Shown here piece after piece: positions 18,865-26,530 of a DNA stretch of 56,377 bases (within the stretch, counting starts at the first letter, position 1; each line of letters begins with the position of its first letter). The notes under the pieces were generated by a model. The model saw only the letters and a program-made list of their open reading frames with translations, was not told the origin of the DNA and made no database searches. Where the stretch lies: positions 1 to 56,377 of the forward strand of contig NZ_AUNB01000020.1 in assembly GCF_000714545.1 (NCBI RefSeq). The letters are read 5' to 3'. The translations under genes were made by a program, and so were the position numbers. Source of the DNA: Thioclava indica. Its GTDB lineage: Bacteria > Pseudomonadota > Alphaproteobacteria > Rhodobacterales > Rhodobacteraceae.

Positions 18865-19844
18865 GCGTGCTGACGACATACGCGGCGCGCCTTATCGCGC
18901 TGGTTGCCCCACTGATTCTGGCGCTGATGATGAGTGTGAGTTCGGCTCGCGCAGCCACCTGTGATGCGGTGATGAGCGATGTTGATTTCGGCTCGGTCTC
19001 GCTACGCGCGGGCGTCGTTAATCAAAGTTCGGGGACGCTCAAGATCAGCTGCAGTGGTTTGGTTGGTCTGTTGCTTGAAATGTGCGTCACCTTTGGCCCC
19101 GGCTCGGGTGGCGCGGGCGGTGGCAACAACCCACGCTACATGACGGGCAGTTCGGGCGACAGCCTGTCCTATCAGCTATCCGAAAGCGCCACCAACCTGA
19201 CGGGCGCGCCACTTGATACCGTCACCCAATCCGTGACGATCCTCTTGCTGAACGGGGCGCTGCTCGGCCTCGGCTCGGGGGAAGCGACCGTGCCGGTTTA
19301 CGCCCGCATCCTCAGCACCGGCAGCGCCACCCCGACCGGGCATTACGAGTCGCAATTCTCCGGCGCGGGGAATATCTCGATCAGCTACGGTACGGCAAGC
19401 TGCACGGGCGCGCTTAGCCAAACGGCACCCGTAGGCAGTTTCACGGTGTCTGCGGATGTCACCGCCAGTTGCGAACTGTCGGTAAGCCCGATGAATTTTG
19501 GCCAGTTGAGCTCGGTCATCAACAGCAATGTCGATGCCACCGCGTCGGTCGATGTAAGCTGTTCGCAAAACACCCCCTATTCAATCACGATGGATATGGG
19601 CACAGGCTCTGGCGTGTCTGATCCAGCCCACCGCAAGATGCGCAATGCCGCCTATTCGCTGGATTACGGGCTGTATCGAGACAGTGCGCGCAGCCAGCCT
19701 TGGGGGAAAACGCCCGCGCAATCCGCCAGCGGAACAGGCAGCGGCACCAATCAGCATTTCCCCGTTTATGGCCGATTACATGCCGGTCAGACGGGGTATC
19801 TTGGCAGCTATAGTGATTCCGTGATCGTGACCATAAATTATTAA
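18861..19844 (+). CDS. Two-domain SCPU protein, pilus tip adhesin candidate
   Basis: Secreted protein of 327 residues that contains two spore coat U domains. The ATG at 18861, overlapping the usher stop, is preferred to the GTG two codons upstream. A signal peptide (about 1-31, ending SARA) is followed by the first SCPU-like domain (TCDAVMSDVDFGSVSLRAG... to about 185) and a second (from TVSADVTASCELSVSPMNFG to the end). The end SYSDSVIVTINY matches the donor-strand ending of the first pilin. The double domain fits the tip subunit CsuE of archaic pili, where the N-terminal domain is the adhesin and the other joins the rod. Last gene of the pilus operon. Confidence 0.85.
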   Translation: MSVLTTYAARLIALVAPLILALMMSVSSARAATCDAVMSDVDFGSVSLRAGVVNQSSGTLKISCSGLVGLLLEMCVTFGPGSGGAGGGNNPRYMTGSSGDSLSYQLSESATNLTGAPLDTVTQSVTILLLNGALLGLGSGEATVPVYARILSTGSATPTGHYESQFSGAGNISISYGTASCTGALSQTAPVGSFTVSADVTASCELSVSPMNFGQLSSVINSNVDATASVDVSCSQNTPYSITMDMGTGSGVSDPAHRKMRNAAYSLDYGLYRDSARSQPWGKTPAQSASGTGSGTNQHFPVYGRLHAGQTGYLGSYSDSVIVTINY

Positions 19845-19969
19845 TGCAGGGTCACTTTTCGCCGCACCCTTGAATTTTTCCTCATACCTATACCTTATGG
19901 CAGCTGGCGATCTGGGTTATGAAAAATATGTAAGATGACCCGAGCGCCTTTCAGCGTCATAGTGAGTGA

Positions 19970-21871
19970 GTGAATATCAAGTTGACCTCCGAGAATGGGC
20001 CACGCCTGTCGTCCATAACCGACCCCCAGCGCCTGCGGGCGCTGCACCAAACCGGGCTGCTGGACGCACCGGCTGAGGAAGCGTTTGATCGTGCCACCCG
20101 ACTTGCGACGCGTATCGTGGGCACGCCGGTGGCGCTGGTGTCTCTGGTGGATGAGACCCGCCAGTTCCTGCTGTCGCAAACCGGGGTCGATCCGGCCCGG
20201 CTGGCAAGCCGGGAGACGCCGCTCAGCCATTCGTTTTGTCGCCATGTCGTTGAAAAAGACGACACGTTTCGGGTGACAGATGCGCGCCAAGACGCCCGGG
20301 TGGCTGACAATGGCGCGGTCAACGATATGGATGTGATCGCCTATCTTGGGGTGCCGCTGCGCTCGGTCGAGGGGGATGTGCTGGGTTCGTTTTGCGTGAT
20401 CGGGCACGAGCCGCGCATCTGGAGCGATGAGGATCACGAGACCCTTCTTGATCTTGCCGCCGGGGTCGAAGCTGAAATCAGGCTGCGTCGCCAGACCAAC
20501 CTCGCGCGGCAAGAGCAAGAGGTGTTTCGCACGATTCTTGATCAAATGCCGGTCGGCGTGGCTTTGGCCGAGGCGGAAACGGGACGTCTAGTTGATATTA
20601 ACAGCACCGCGCGCAGCTTGATGAATCTTGGAAACGATGAAACCGAAGGTCTAAATCGCCCCGATATGTACGCCTTTGACAGCGCGGGGCGTGCCATCAG
20701 CAATGACGCGCTGCCACTGAACCGCGCGGCGTTGCGCAATGAGGTGATCACCGCCGAAGAGGTCACAATCAAACAGCCCGCTCGCAGGCCGCTCGATCTG
20801 CTGATTTCCGCGCGCCGGATTGAAAGCGATCCGCCGCTGGCGGTTGCGACGCTGCTTGATGTCACCGAACGTAAACGCGCTGAACGCGAGGCCCATGAAA
20901 GCACCGAGCGGCTGGCGCATTTCCACGAGGTGACACGCGACGGGATTCTTGAACTCGATGCGACGGATTGCGTGCGCTATTTCAACAGCGTGATGCGCGA
21001 GAGGGTGCGTGGAGCCTATGGGGCGCACCTGGCCGATGCTTTTATGGGCACCAATTTCTGGCAAGCTTTTCCGCATTTCAAAGGCACCGATACCGAGGCG
21101 GCGTTCAGGCGTGCGCGCGCAACCTCGCTGCCTCAGACGGCTGATTTTGTGGGCTATGACGGGCGCATCCTTGAGGCGCGGCTGTTTCCCGAAAATGGCA
21201 CGCTGCTGATCTATCTGCGCGATGTCACCGATGAGCGCACACTTGCGCAGGCCCGTGAGATGCTGGCGCGCGAGATGAACCACCGCGTCAAGAATGTGTT
21301 TGCGATGATGTCGGGTTTGATCGGGATGACGGCGCGCCATGCCGCCTCGCCCGATGCGATGGCCAAGGGGTTGCGCGCGCGCATCAACGCTTTGGCGCGC
21401 GCCCATGATCTGGTCAGCCCGACCGCGACGCTGGAAACCGGTTTTCGCGGTGAGGTCGATTTCGCCGATCTGATCCGCGCCGTTCTGGCACCTTATACCA
21501 ACGCGCAAGATCCGCGCCTCGTGTTGGAAGGGCCCGCGGTGATGCTGAACCAAGCGGGCGCGACGAATTTCGCGCTGGTCTTGCATGAGCTGGCGACCAA
21601 CGCGGTGAAATACGGCGCGCTGGCGCATGAGGGGGCCGAACTGCGGCTAGACTGGCAGATCGAGGCCGGCGACGCGGGCGCGATGCTGGCGTTTGACTGG
21701 CGCGAAACCGGCTGCCCGACGCGCGACGAACCGCCCCACCCTACCGGTTTTGGCAACCGTCTGATCGACATGACCATTCACGGCCAGTTGCGCGGGGACT
21801 ACGGAACCGAATGGCCCGCTGACGGGTTCCTTGCACGAATACGCGTGCCAATGGAATTGATTAAAGGGTAA
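19970..21871 (+). CDS. HWE-type sensor histidine kinase with GAF and PAS domains
   Basis: Cytoplasmic sensor kinase of 633 residues, started at a GTG. Domains in order: GAF (about 20-165, LPxSHSFCRHVVE and LGVPLRSVEGDVLGSFCVI), PAS (about 185-300), a second PAS (about 308-420), then the HWE dimerisation/phosphoacceptor region EMNHRVKNVFAMM with His438, the N box with Asn544 in HELATNAVKYGAL, the WRE motif at 577-579 that gives the HWE family its name, and a C-terminal GFGNRLIDMTI G box. There are no membrane segments. HWE kinases are common in alphaproteobacteria and often sense light or general stress. The gene is followed immediately by a response-regulator fragment, so it may have lost its cognate partner. 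Confidence 0.92.
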   Translation: MNIKLTSENGPRLSSITDPQRLRALHQTGLLDAPAEEAFDRATRLATRIVGTPVALVSLVDETRQFLLSQTGVDPARLASRETPLSHSFCRHVVEKDDTFRVTDARQDARVADNGAVNDMDVIAYLGVPLRSVEGDVLGSFCVIGHEPRIWSDEDHETLLDLAAGVEAEIRLRRQTNLARQEQEVFRTILDQMPVGVALAEAETGRLVDINSTARSLMNLGNDETEGLNRPDMYAFDSAGRAISNDALPLNRAALRNEVITAEEVTIKQPARRPLDLLISARRIESDPPLAVATLLDVTERKRAEREAHESTERLAHFHEVTRDGILELDATDCVRYFNSVMRERVRGAYGAHLADAFMGTNFWQAFPHFKGTDTEAAFRRARATSLPQTADFVGYDGRILEARLFPENGTLLIYLRDVTDERTLAQAREMLAREMNHRVKNVFAMMSGLIGMTARHAASPDAMAKGLRARINALARAHDLVSPTATLETGFRGEVDFADLIRAVLAPYTNAQDPRLVLEGPAVMLNQAGATNFALVLHELATNAVKYGALAHEGAELRLDWQIEAGDAGAMLAFDWRETGCPTRDEPPHPTGFGNRLIDMTIHGQLRGDYGTEWPADGFLARIRVPMELIKG

Positions 21872-21875
21872 CCCG

Positions 21876-22007
21876 ATGTGTATCGAGCCAAGGAATTGCT
21901 GGCTACAAGGCTACAAAGTTCTTGTGGCCGAAGATGAGATGCTGATCGCCTATGATATCGCTTATTCTATTGAGGAAGCGGGCGGATGCTGCGCGCGGCG
22001 GGGGTGA
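21876..22007 (+). pseudogene. Response-regulator receiver remnant
   Basis: A 43-codon frame directly after the HWE kinase. Residues 13-35 read KVLVAEDEMLIAYDIAYSIE, the unmistakable first strand and helix of a receiver domain (two acidic residues after VLVA). The similarity then stops, and the sequence passes in mid-domain into unrelated ClpP-like sequence. A normal receiver needs about 120 residues, including the phosphorylated Asp, so this is a truncated remnant of what was probably the kinase's partner. Confidence 0.75.
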
Positions 22008-22327
22008 GCACCAGATTGCCCGCCGATGCGATCTGTTATGCCGCTTGCCCCTATATGTTTGCGGGCGGTCGGAATCGGGTCGCAGACGCGCGAGGCAGAT
22101 TTGGCGTGCATCAGGAACATATCGCCCCGGACAGCCCTCAAGATAGCGCCCGGACTGCGGTCGATGTGCAACAGTCCAGCGCGCAGGTCATGCGCTATCT
22201 GGCCGAAATGGGCGTCGATCTGGGCCTGATGGAGCCCACGATGGCGACCCCTCCGGATCGCATTCATATGCTCAGCCCGCTGGAACTGGCGCGCTATCAT
22301 CTGACCACCAACCCACGCCCGAACTAA
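21983..22327 (+). pseudogene. C-terminal fragment of a ClpP-like periplasmic protease (COG3904 type)
   Basis: In a second frame, starting around 21983, about 114 codons encode the C-terminal part of a ClpP/crotonase-fold protein: GVSTRLPADAICYAACPYMF, then AGGRNRVADARGRFGVHQ. In family members known to me the segment is C-x-S-x-CP with serine as the nucleophile; here it is CYAACP, with alanine in that place. The N-terminal half is missing, and the start falls inside the receiver remnant. It is therefore most likely a decayed fragment left by a deletion, though a short product from the ATG at 21986 is possible. Confidence 0.6.
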
Positions 22328-22416
22328 GAAAATCAGGCTTTGGGTTGGACCCAACCGAATTCTGCCGTAGTCTTCCTTCCATCAACAAACTGTGAAAACA
22401 CAGGCATGGGGGAAAG

Positions 22417-22833
22417 ATGTTTAAAGAGATCATGGTGCCCGTGGACCTGCGCCACGTGGCCAATCTGACCAAAACGCTTACGGTTGCGGCCGATCTGGCG
22501 CAAAAATACGGGGCGCGGATCACCTATGTCGGCGTCACCGGAAGCGAGCCCAGCGCGGTCGCCCACAATCCCGAAGAGTATTCTGAAAAGCTTGCGCAAT
22601 TTGCGGCCTCAGAAGCCGCGAAGAACGGGTTGAGCGCGCGTGGCCATACGATTGTCGCCCATGATCCGGCGGTCGATCTGAACCACAAGCTGGCCGATGC
22701 GGTGAAGGAATTGCACGCCGATCTGGTGATCATGGCGACCCATCTGCCCAATGTGGCCGATTTCATCTGGGCCTCACATGGCGGGCATCTGGCCGCACAT
22801 TCCAAAGCTTCGGTGTTTCTGGTGCGCGGCTAA
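22417..22833 (+). CDS. Universal stress protein (UspA family)
   Basis: Small cytoplasmic protein of 138 residues with the Usp alpha/beta fold: MFKEIMVPVDLRHVANL at the N-terminus, ITYVGVTG strand, and near the C-terminus DLVIMATHLPNVADF followed by GGHLAAHSKASVFLV. The usual ATP-binding G-x2-G-x9-G-S/T pattern is altered (ATHLPN...SHGGHLAAHSKA), so nucleotide binding is uncertain. It lies 58 bases before the BCCT transporter on the same strand; Usp proteins paired with transporters are common, so a regulatory link with uptake of compatible solutes is plausible. GGGGGAAAG precedes the start. Confidence 0.88.
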   Translation: MFKEIMVPVDLRHVANLTKTLTVAADLAQKYGARITYVGVTGSEPSAVAHNPEEYSEKLAQFAASEAAKNGLSARGHTIVAHDPAVDLNHKLADAVKELHADLVIMATHLPNVADFIWASHGGHLAAHSKASVFLVRG

Positions 22834-22891
22834 GCTGCGCGCCCGATCCGTCAACAATAACGAAAAACTGCAATAACAAGGAGGACGCCGC

Positions 22892-24532
22892 ATGGCAGAA
22901 GCCGACGAAAGTCAGGGCATCCCCGCCCCCGAGGGCGACACCCAACTCATCGACACCGAATACGAAATCGGTCAGGACAACTTTGAGGGCTCGCTTGGCC
23001 CGATCGGCTTTGACGTGCACAACCCTGTGTTCATGGTCTCGGCGCTGGCGGTCATGGCCTTTGTGTTTTACGCGCTCGCGCTGCCTACGCAGGCCAGCGA
23101 GATCTTTGGCGCGCTGCGTCCGTGGCTGACCTCGACCTTTGACTGGTTTTTCCTGTCCTCGGCCGATTTCTTTGTGCTGTTCTGCCTGTTCCTGATCGTC
23201 AGCCCCTGGGGCAAGGTCCGGCTGGGCGGCAAAGACGCGACTGCCGATTATTCCTATATCGGTTGGTTTGCGATGCTGTTTGCCGCGGGCATGGGCATTG
23301 GCCTGATGTTCTTTGGCGTGCTGGAACCCGTCTATCACATGGCGATCTCAAGCCCGCTGGGCACGCCTTCGCCCTTTGATGCCGATGGCAATCTTATCCC
23401 GGCCAATGTGGATCGCGCCAAGGCGATGGGGCTGGCCGCAACGATTTATCACTGGGGGCTACACCCTTGGGCGATCTATGCGGTCGTGGCGCTGGCTTTG
23501 GGGCTGTTTTCTTATAACAAGGGTCTGCCGCTGACGATCCGATCGGCGTTTTATCCGATCTTTGGTGAACGGATCTGGGGCTGGACCGGCCATGTCATCG
23601 ACATTCTGGCCGTGTTTGCCACGCTGTTTGGCTTGGCGACCAGTCTGGGCTTTGGCGCTCAACAGGCCAATGCGGGGCTCAACCACGTCTTTGGCATCCC
23701 CATCGACATCACCGTGCAGGTGATCTTGATCACGATCATCACCGGGATTGCGCTGTTTTCGGTGCTGCGCGGGTTGGATGGCGGGGTCAAACTGCTGTCC
23801 GAGATCAACATGGGGCTCGCGGCCTTGCTGTTGCTGTTCGTGCTCTTCGTCGGGCCGACCTTGCTGATCATGGCTGACTTCGGCCAAGGTCTGCTGACCT
23901 ATGCCAAAGAGATCATTCCGCTTTCCAACCCCTTCGGGCGCACCGATGACAGCTACCGCGATGGCTGGACCGCGTTCTATTGGGCGTGGTGGATCAGCTG
24001 GTCGCCTTTCGTTGGCATGTTCATCGCGCGGGTCTCGCGCGGGCGCACGGTGCGTGAATTCATCACCTGCGTGCTGATCATCCCCTCGCTGGTCTGCGTG
24101 TTGTGGATGGCGGTGTTTGGCGGCGTGGCGATTGACCAAGTGTTAAGCGATCCGGCCACCTCGGCGGTCAAGGCGCAGGTGATTGACAGCTACAACCCGC
24201 CGCTGTCGCTGTTTGCGATGCTTGAGGGGCTGCCGCTCTCGTCGATTACCTCGGTGATCGCGATTGTGCTGGTGATCGTGTTCTTCGTGACCTCGTCTGA
24301 TAGCGGCTCGCTGGTGATCGACACGATCACGGCGGGCGGTAAGGTCGACGCGCCGGTGCCCCAGCGCGTGTTCTGGGCCACGTTTGAAGGCGCGGTGGCG
24401 ATTGTGCTGCTGGTCGGCGGCGGGCTAAGCGCGTTGCAGGCGATGGTGATTTCGACCGGCCTGCCCTTTACGCTGGTGCTGCTTGTGATGTGCTGGGCGA
24501 TCATCAAGGGGCTGCGCGCAGAGCCGCGCTAG
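22892..24532 (+). CDS. BCCT-family betaine/carnitine/choline-type transporter
   Basis: Inner-membrane secondary transporter of 546 residues with about 12 helices, driven by Na+ or H+. The family signature is clear at about residues 357-385: DGWTAFYWAWWISWSPFVGMF with the following SRGRTVREF. The glycine-rich AAGMGIGLMFFGVLEP segment near 131-146 matches the substrate-binding helix 3, and the YHWGLHPWAIY segment supplies aromatic-box tryptophans. About 40 acidic residues precede the first helix. Substrates in this family are betaine, choline, carnitine, ectoine or DMSP; which one applies cannot be told here. GGAGGACGCCGC precedes the ATG. It ends at a strong terminator. Confidence 0.93.
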   Translation: MAEADESQGIPAPEGDTQLIDTEYEIGQDNFEGSLGPIGFDVHNPVFMVSALAVMAFVFYALALPTQASEIFGALRPWLTSTFDWFFLSSADFFVLFCLFLIVSPWGKVRLGGKDATADYSYIGWFAMLFAAGMGIGLMFFGVLEPVYHMAISSPLGTPSPFDADGNLIPANVDRAKAMGLAATIYHWGLHPWAIYAVVALALGLFSYNKGLPLTIRSAFYPIFGERIWGWTGHVIDILAVFATLFGLATSLGFGAQQANAGLNHVFGIPIDITVQVILITIITGIALFSVLRGLDGGVKLLSEINMGLAALLLLFVLFVGPTLLIMADFGQGLLTYAKEIIPLSNPFGRTDDSYRDGWTAFYWAWWISWSPFVGMFIARVSRGRTVREFITCVLIIPSLVCVLWMAVFGGVAIDQVLSDPATSAVKAQVIDSYNPPLSLFAMLEGLPLSSITSVIAIVLVIVFFVTSSDSGSLVIDTITAGGKVDAPVPQRVFWATFEGAVAIVLLVGGGLSALQAMVISTGLPFTLVLLVMCWAIIKGLRAEPR

Positions 24533-24555
24533 TCCCTGCCCCTGCAAGACAAATG

Positions 24556-24585
24556 AAAGCGGCGGGTTCATGGCCCGCCGCTTTT
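24556..24585 (+). terminator. Rho-independent terminator after the BCCT gene
   Basis: AAAGCGGCGGG (24556-24566) pairs perfectly with CCCGCCGCTTT (24574-24584) over a 7-base loop, followed by T residues. On the other strand the A/T ends also serve the convergent gene at 24608. Confidence 0.9.
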
Positions 24586-24607
24586 GCATTTAAACGTCGC
24601 GCCGCCT

Positions 24608-25129
24608 TTAGACGGGCATCCCATACTCGGCCACGATGGCCCAGATTTCCGTATTGAGCGCGCCCAATTCGCCAAGCGCTGCGTTCAGATCGTCCAGCGA
24701 GGCGCGATCCAGCACGGCCTCTTCACCGATCCGCAGGCTGGTTTTGCGATCCGCGATACGCATCTGGATCGTGCGCACCGGGCCACCGCTGGCATCAAAG
24801 GCATAAAGACAATGGTTGTAATGGTTGCGCAGGCCAGAGACTTTCTTCATCCGGCCTGCCACTTTTAGGATTCGCGCGCGCGCCTCGGGTGGCACCGGAC
24901 ACGCGCTGCGCTTGGCCAGACGTTCCACGAGATCAAGCCGCGCCCGCGTCGTATTGAGCGTGAGGTGCAAGATCACCGCCGTCTCTTTGTCGGTCTGCGC
25001 CAGCCCTGCGATCAGGTGGATCAACAAACTCTCGGTATTCGTCCAAGCGTAGTTGATCCGCCCGATCTGCATCAGGAAGGAGTCAAACTCTGGCGGCGGT
25101 GCGCCGGGCGGCTCCTCAGGCACCGCCAT
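24608..25129 (-). CDS. Uncharacterised helical protein with HEPN-like R-x4-H motif
   Basis: A 173-residue protein that I do not recognise by family. It is mostly alpha-helical, with no signal peptide or membrane segment. Residues 98-112 (SGLRNHYNHCLYAF region) carry R101-N-H-Y-N-H106, which fits the R-x4-6-H pattern of HEPN-fold proteins, and the arrangement of an acidic/aromatic first helix (YAWTNTESLLIHLIAGLA, about 27-44) before it also fits. HEPN members include RNases and nucleotide-transferase partners, but the motif alone is weak proof. It overlaps the end of the LuxR gene by 14 bases and follows it on the same strand, so the two are co-transcribed. Confidence 0.6.
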   Translation of the reverse strand: MAVPEEPPGAPPPEFDSFLMQIGRINYAWTNTESLLIHLIAGLAQTDKETAVILHLTLNTTRARLDLVERLAKRSACPVPPEARARILKVAGRMKKVSGLRNHYNHCLYAFDASGGPVRTIQMRIADRKTSLRIGEEAVLDRASLDDLNAALGELGALNTEIWAIVAEYGMPV

Positions 25130-25883
25130 TGCGATGAAACCAGATCGCCGCCTCGGTGCGATTGGAGACGCCCAATTTACCGATAATGCGGTGGATATGC
25201 AGCTTCACCGTATGCTCGGACAGATTGAGTTGACTGGCGATGATCTTGTTGGCCTGCCCTGAGGCGAGCATTCCCAAGACCTCGGTTTCGCGCGGTGTCA
25301 GACCGGTGACCGGACGTTCGCCGTTCTCTGACGTAATCCCCGGACCCGCATTGATCCCGTTCATCCCCGGCAAATACGGGTTGGACGGGCGGCAGCGCAC
25401 CAGAACCGGCGGAATGTAATGCCCACCAGACACCACCATCCGCAGGATCAAAAGCCATGTCGTCAGATTGACGTTCATCGGCAGCACGCTGATCTGATTG
25501 CTGATGATTTGCACGCCGTAGCGTTCCATCAGCGCACGACCGAACTCTTCGTCCTCATAGGCGATCACGAATTTCACCCGAGAGAAATGTGAGTTTGGCT
25601 CTTGTGCCAAGGCGATCAACGCCTCGGCATAGGTTTCATCCGCAACGAGCGTGCAAAGATGGCCCACACCATCAAAGCGCCCGTCAGGGTGTATTTCCGA
25701 ACGCACCGTATCGATATCAGCGAGCCGCAGGCTTTTGGCCGGCGATATCTCTGCGTCGACTGTGCGCAGAACGGTTTCGGAAAATTGCTGCCCCGATCCG
25801 ACAAAGCAGATAGCAGCATCATCACGACGACAAGATGGACTCATACGCGAGCCCACGAGTTCACTATTACGCAACGCATTCAT
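25116..25883 (-). CDS. LuxR-type (FixJ/CsgD-like) response regulator
   Basis: Transcription factor of 255 residues. The start at 25883 has AAGGGG upstream; the frame extends 19 codons further but without a ribosome site. The C-terminal GerE helix-turn-helix spans about 194-250 (LTPRETEVLGMLASGQANKI, then SEHTVKLHIHRIIGKLG). The N-terminal 160 residues look like a degenerate receiver fold (AICFVGSG first strand, VKFVIAYEDEEFG later strand) without an obvious phosphoacceptor Asp, followed by the linker ISVLPMNVNLTTWLLILRM and GGHYIPP typical of CsgD/VpsT-like and rhizobial regulators of surface polymers. It is divergent from the type I secretion locus 650 bases away and is the natural candidate to control it. 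Confidence 0.82.
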   Translation of the reverse strand: MNALRNSELVGSRMSPSCRRDDAAICFVGSGQQFSETVLRTVDAEISPAKSLRLADIDTVRSEIHPDGRFDGVGHLCTLVADETYAEALIALAQEPNSHFSRVKFVIAYEDEEFGRALMERYGVQIISNQISVLPMNVNLTTWLLILRMVVSGGHYIPPVLVRCRPSNPYLPGMNGINAGPGITSENGERPVTGLTPRETEVLGMLASGQANKIIASQLNLSEHTVKLHIHRIIGKLGVSNRTEAAIWFHRNGGA

Positions 25884-25910
25884 GGTGGCCCCTTTCCCCA
25901 ACCAAGAACT

Positions 25911-25926
25911 ATTGACGTTTATGTCA
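25911..25926. promoter_or_regulatory. Inverted repeat upstream of the LuxR gene
   Basis: ATTGAC-GTTT-AT-GTCAAT: six-base arms at 25911-25916 and 25921-25926 form a perfect dyad with a 4-base centre plus flanking AT. It lies about 28 bases upstream of the LuxR start and may be an autoregulatory site. Confidence 0.4.
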
Positions 25927-25997
25927 ATCGCAGAGCCCACACGCTCTACGGACTATACGATAACACAAAGGCGTGAGGTCTACGTCATACAATAGGT

Positions 25998-26011
25998 TTA
26001 CCTAGGGGTAA
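25998..26011. promoter_or_regulatory. TTACC-N4-GGTAA dyad
   Basis: TTACCTAGGGGTAA has five-base inverted arms with a four-base spacer and stands alone in the A/T-rich region between the LuxR gene and the secretion locus. A candidate regulator site; the protein that binds it is unknown. Confidence 0.3.
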
Positions 26012-26411
26012 GGAATTCCAGAAATATTTTCTAACCCGTTCTAAACCCCGTCTTTTTCACTGATTCTCTGCGTTTTTAACGATCCGTCATGGCAGGGTTT
26101 GCGGGTCAGTTTTCGCGCCCCACAACCCTTAGTAGGTTGACCGAAAACAATGCTGCGCCGCAAAAAGTCGCTGCGCCTGCACAAAAAAGAGAAAAATCAC
26201 GCAAATATCACAAAAAAGAGTGCATTTTGCGCAATTTTTTCAGGCGATTGGCCTCTGAAATCCCGCTGTTGACCCAATTGTTAACTATTTAACGCCCCCC
26301 CGCTGGCACAGGATATTGGTATCGCAGCTGGGGGCTGTGATCCTTTCTGTTTCTCGACCGCCGTTGCAAGCGGGTCGATCGCAAAGCACCTGTTTTGCGC
26401 AGCGATAGAGG

Positions 26412-26427
26412 CTTGCCTGTTGGCAAG
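26412..26427 (+). promoter_or_regulatory. Leader hairpin 1 of the glycine-rich gene
   Basis: CTTGCC-TGTT-GGCAAG is a perfect six-pair stem with a tetraloop, about 105 bases upstream of the glycine-rich protein start. Part of the predicted mRNA leader. Confidence 0.4.
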
Positions 26428-26505
26428 GCAGCAAGGCGGGGAAACCCGGTCAAACCCCCGAAACTGGTTCGGTACCCGCTTGAAAAATGAGTGGCGGAGT
26501 CCGGA

Positions 26506-26520
26506 CCCTGTCAAACAGGG
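26506..26520 (+). promoter_or_regulatory. Hairpin covering the ribosome binding site
   Basis: CCCTGT-CAA-ACAGGG is a perfect six-pair stem; its right arm contains the AGGG of the Shine-Dalgarno AGGGAG that serves the ATG at 26531. When folded it should limit ribosome access, so translation may depend on another factor that opens it. Confidence 0.55.
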
Positions 26521-26530
26521 AGTTAGACAG

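Larger units (their letters stand above)
25884..26530. other. Long divergent regulatory region and leader
   Basis: 647 bases without a convincing gene, A/T-richer than its surroundings in the middle (A and T runs about 26160-26300). It contains the inverted repeats listed separately, a run of TTAACTATTTAAC near 26281, and in its last 130 bases two hairpins that would sit in the mRNA leader of the glycine-rich gene. Short open frames here lack family character. Its size suggests control by several regulators. Confidence 0.55.

Noticed and set aside
25116-25883. Quorum-sensing LuxR
   Set aside because: The N-terminal half shows no autoinducer-binding pattern and no luxI is near; it looks receiver-like with a GerE domain.
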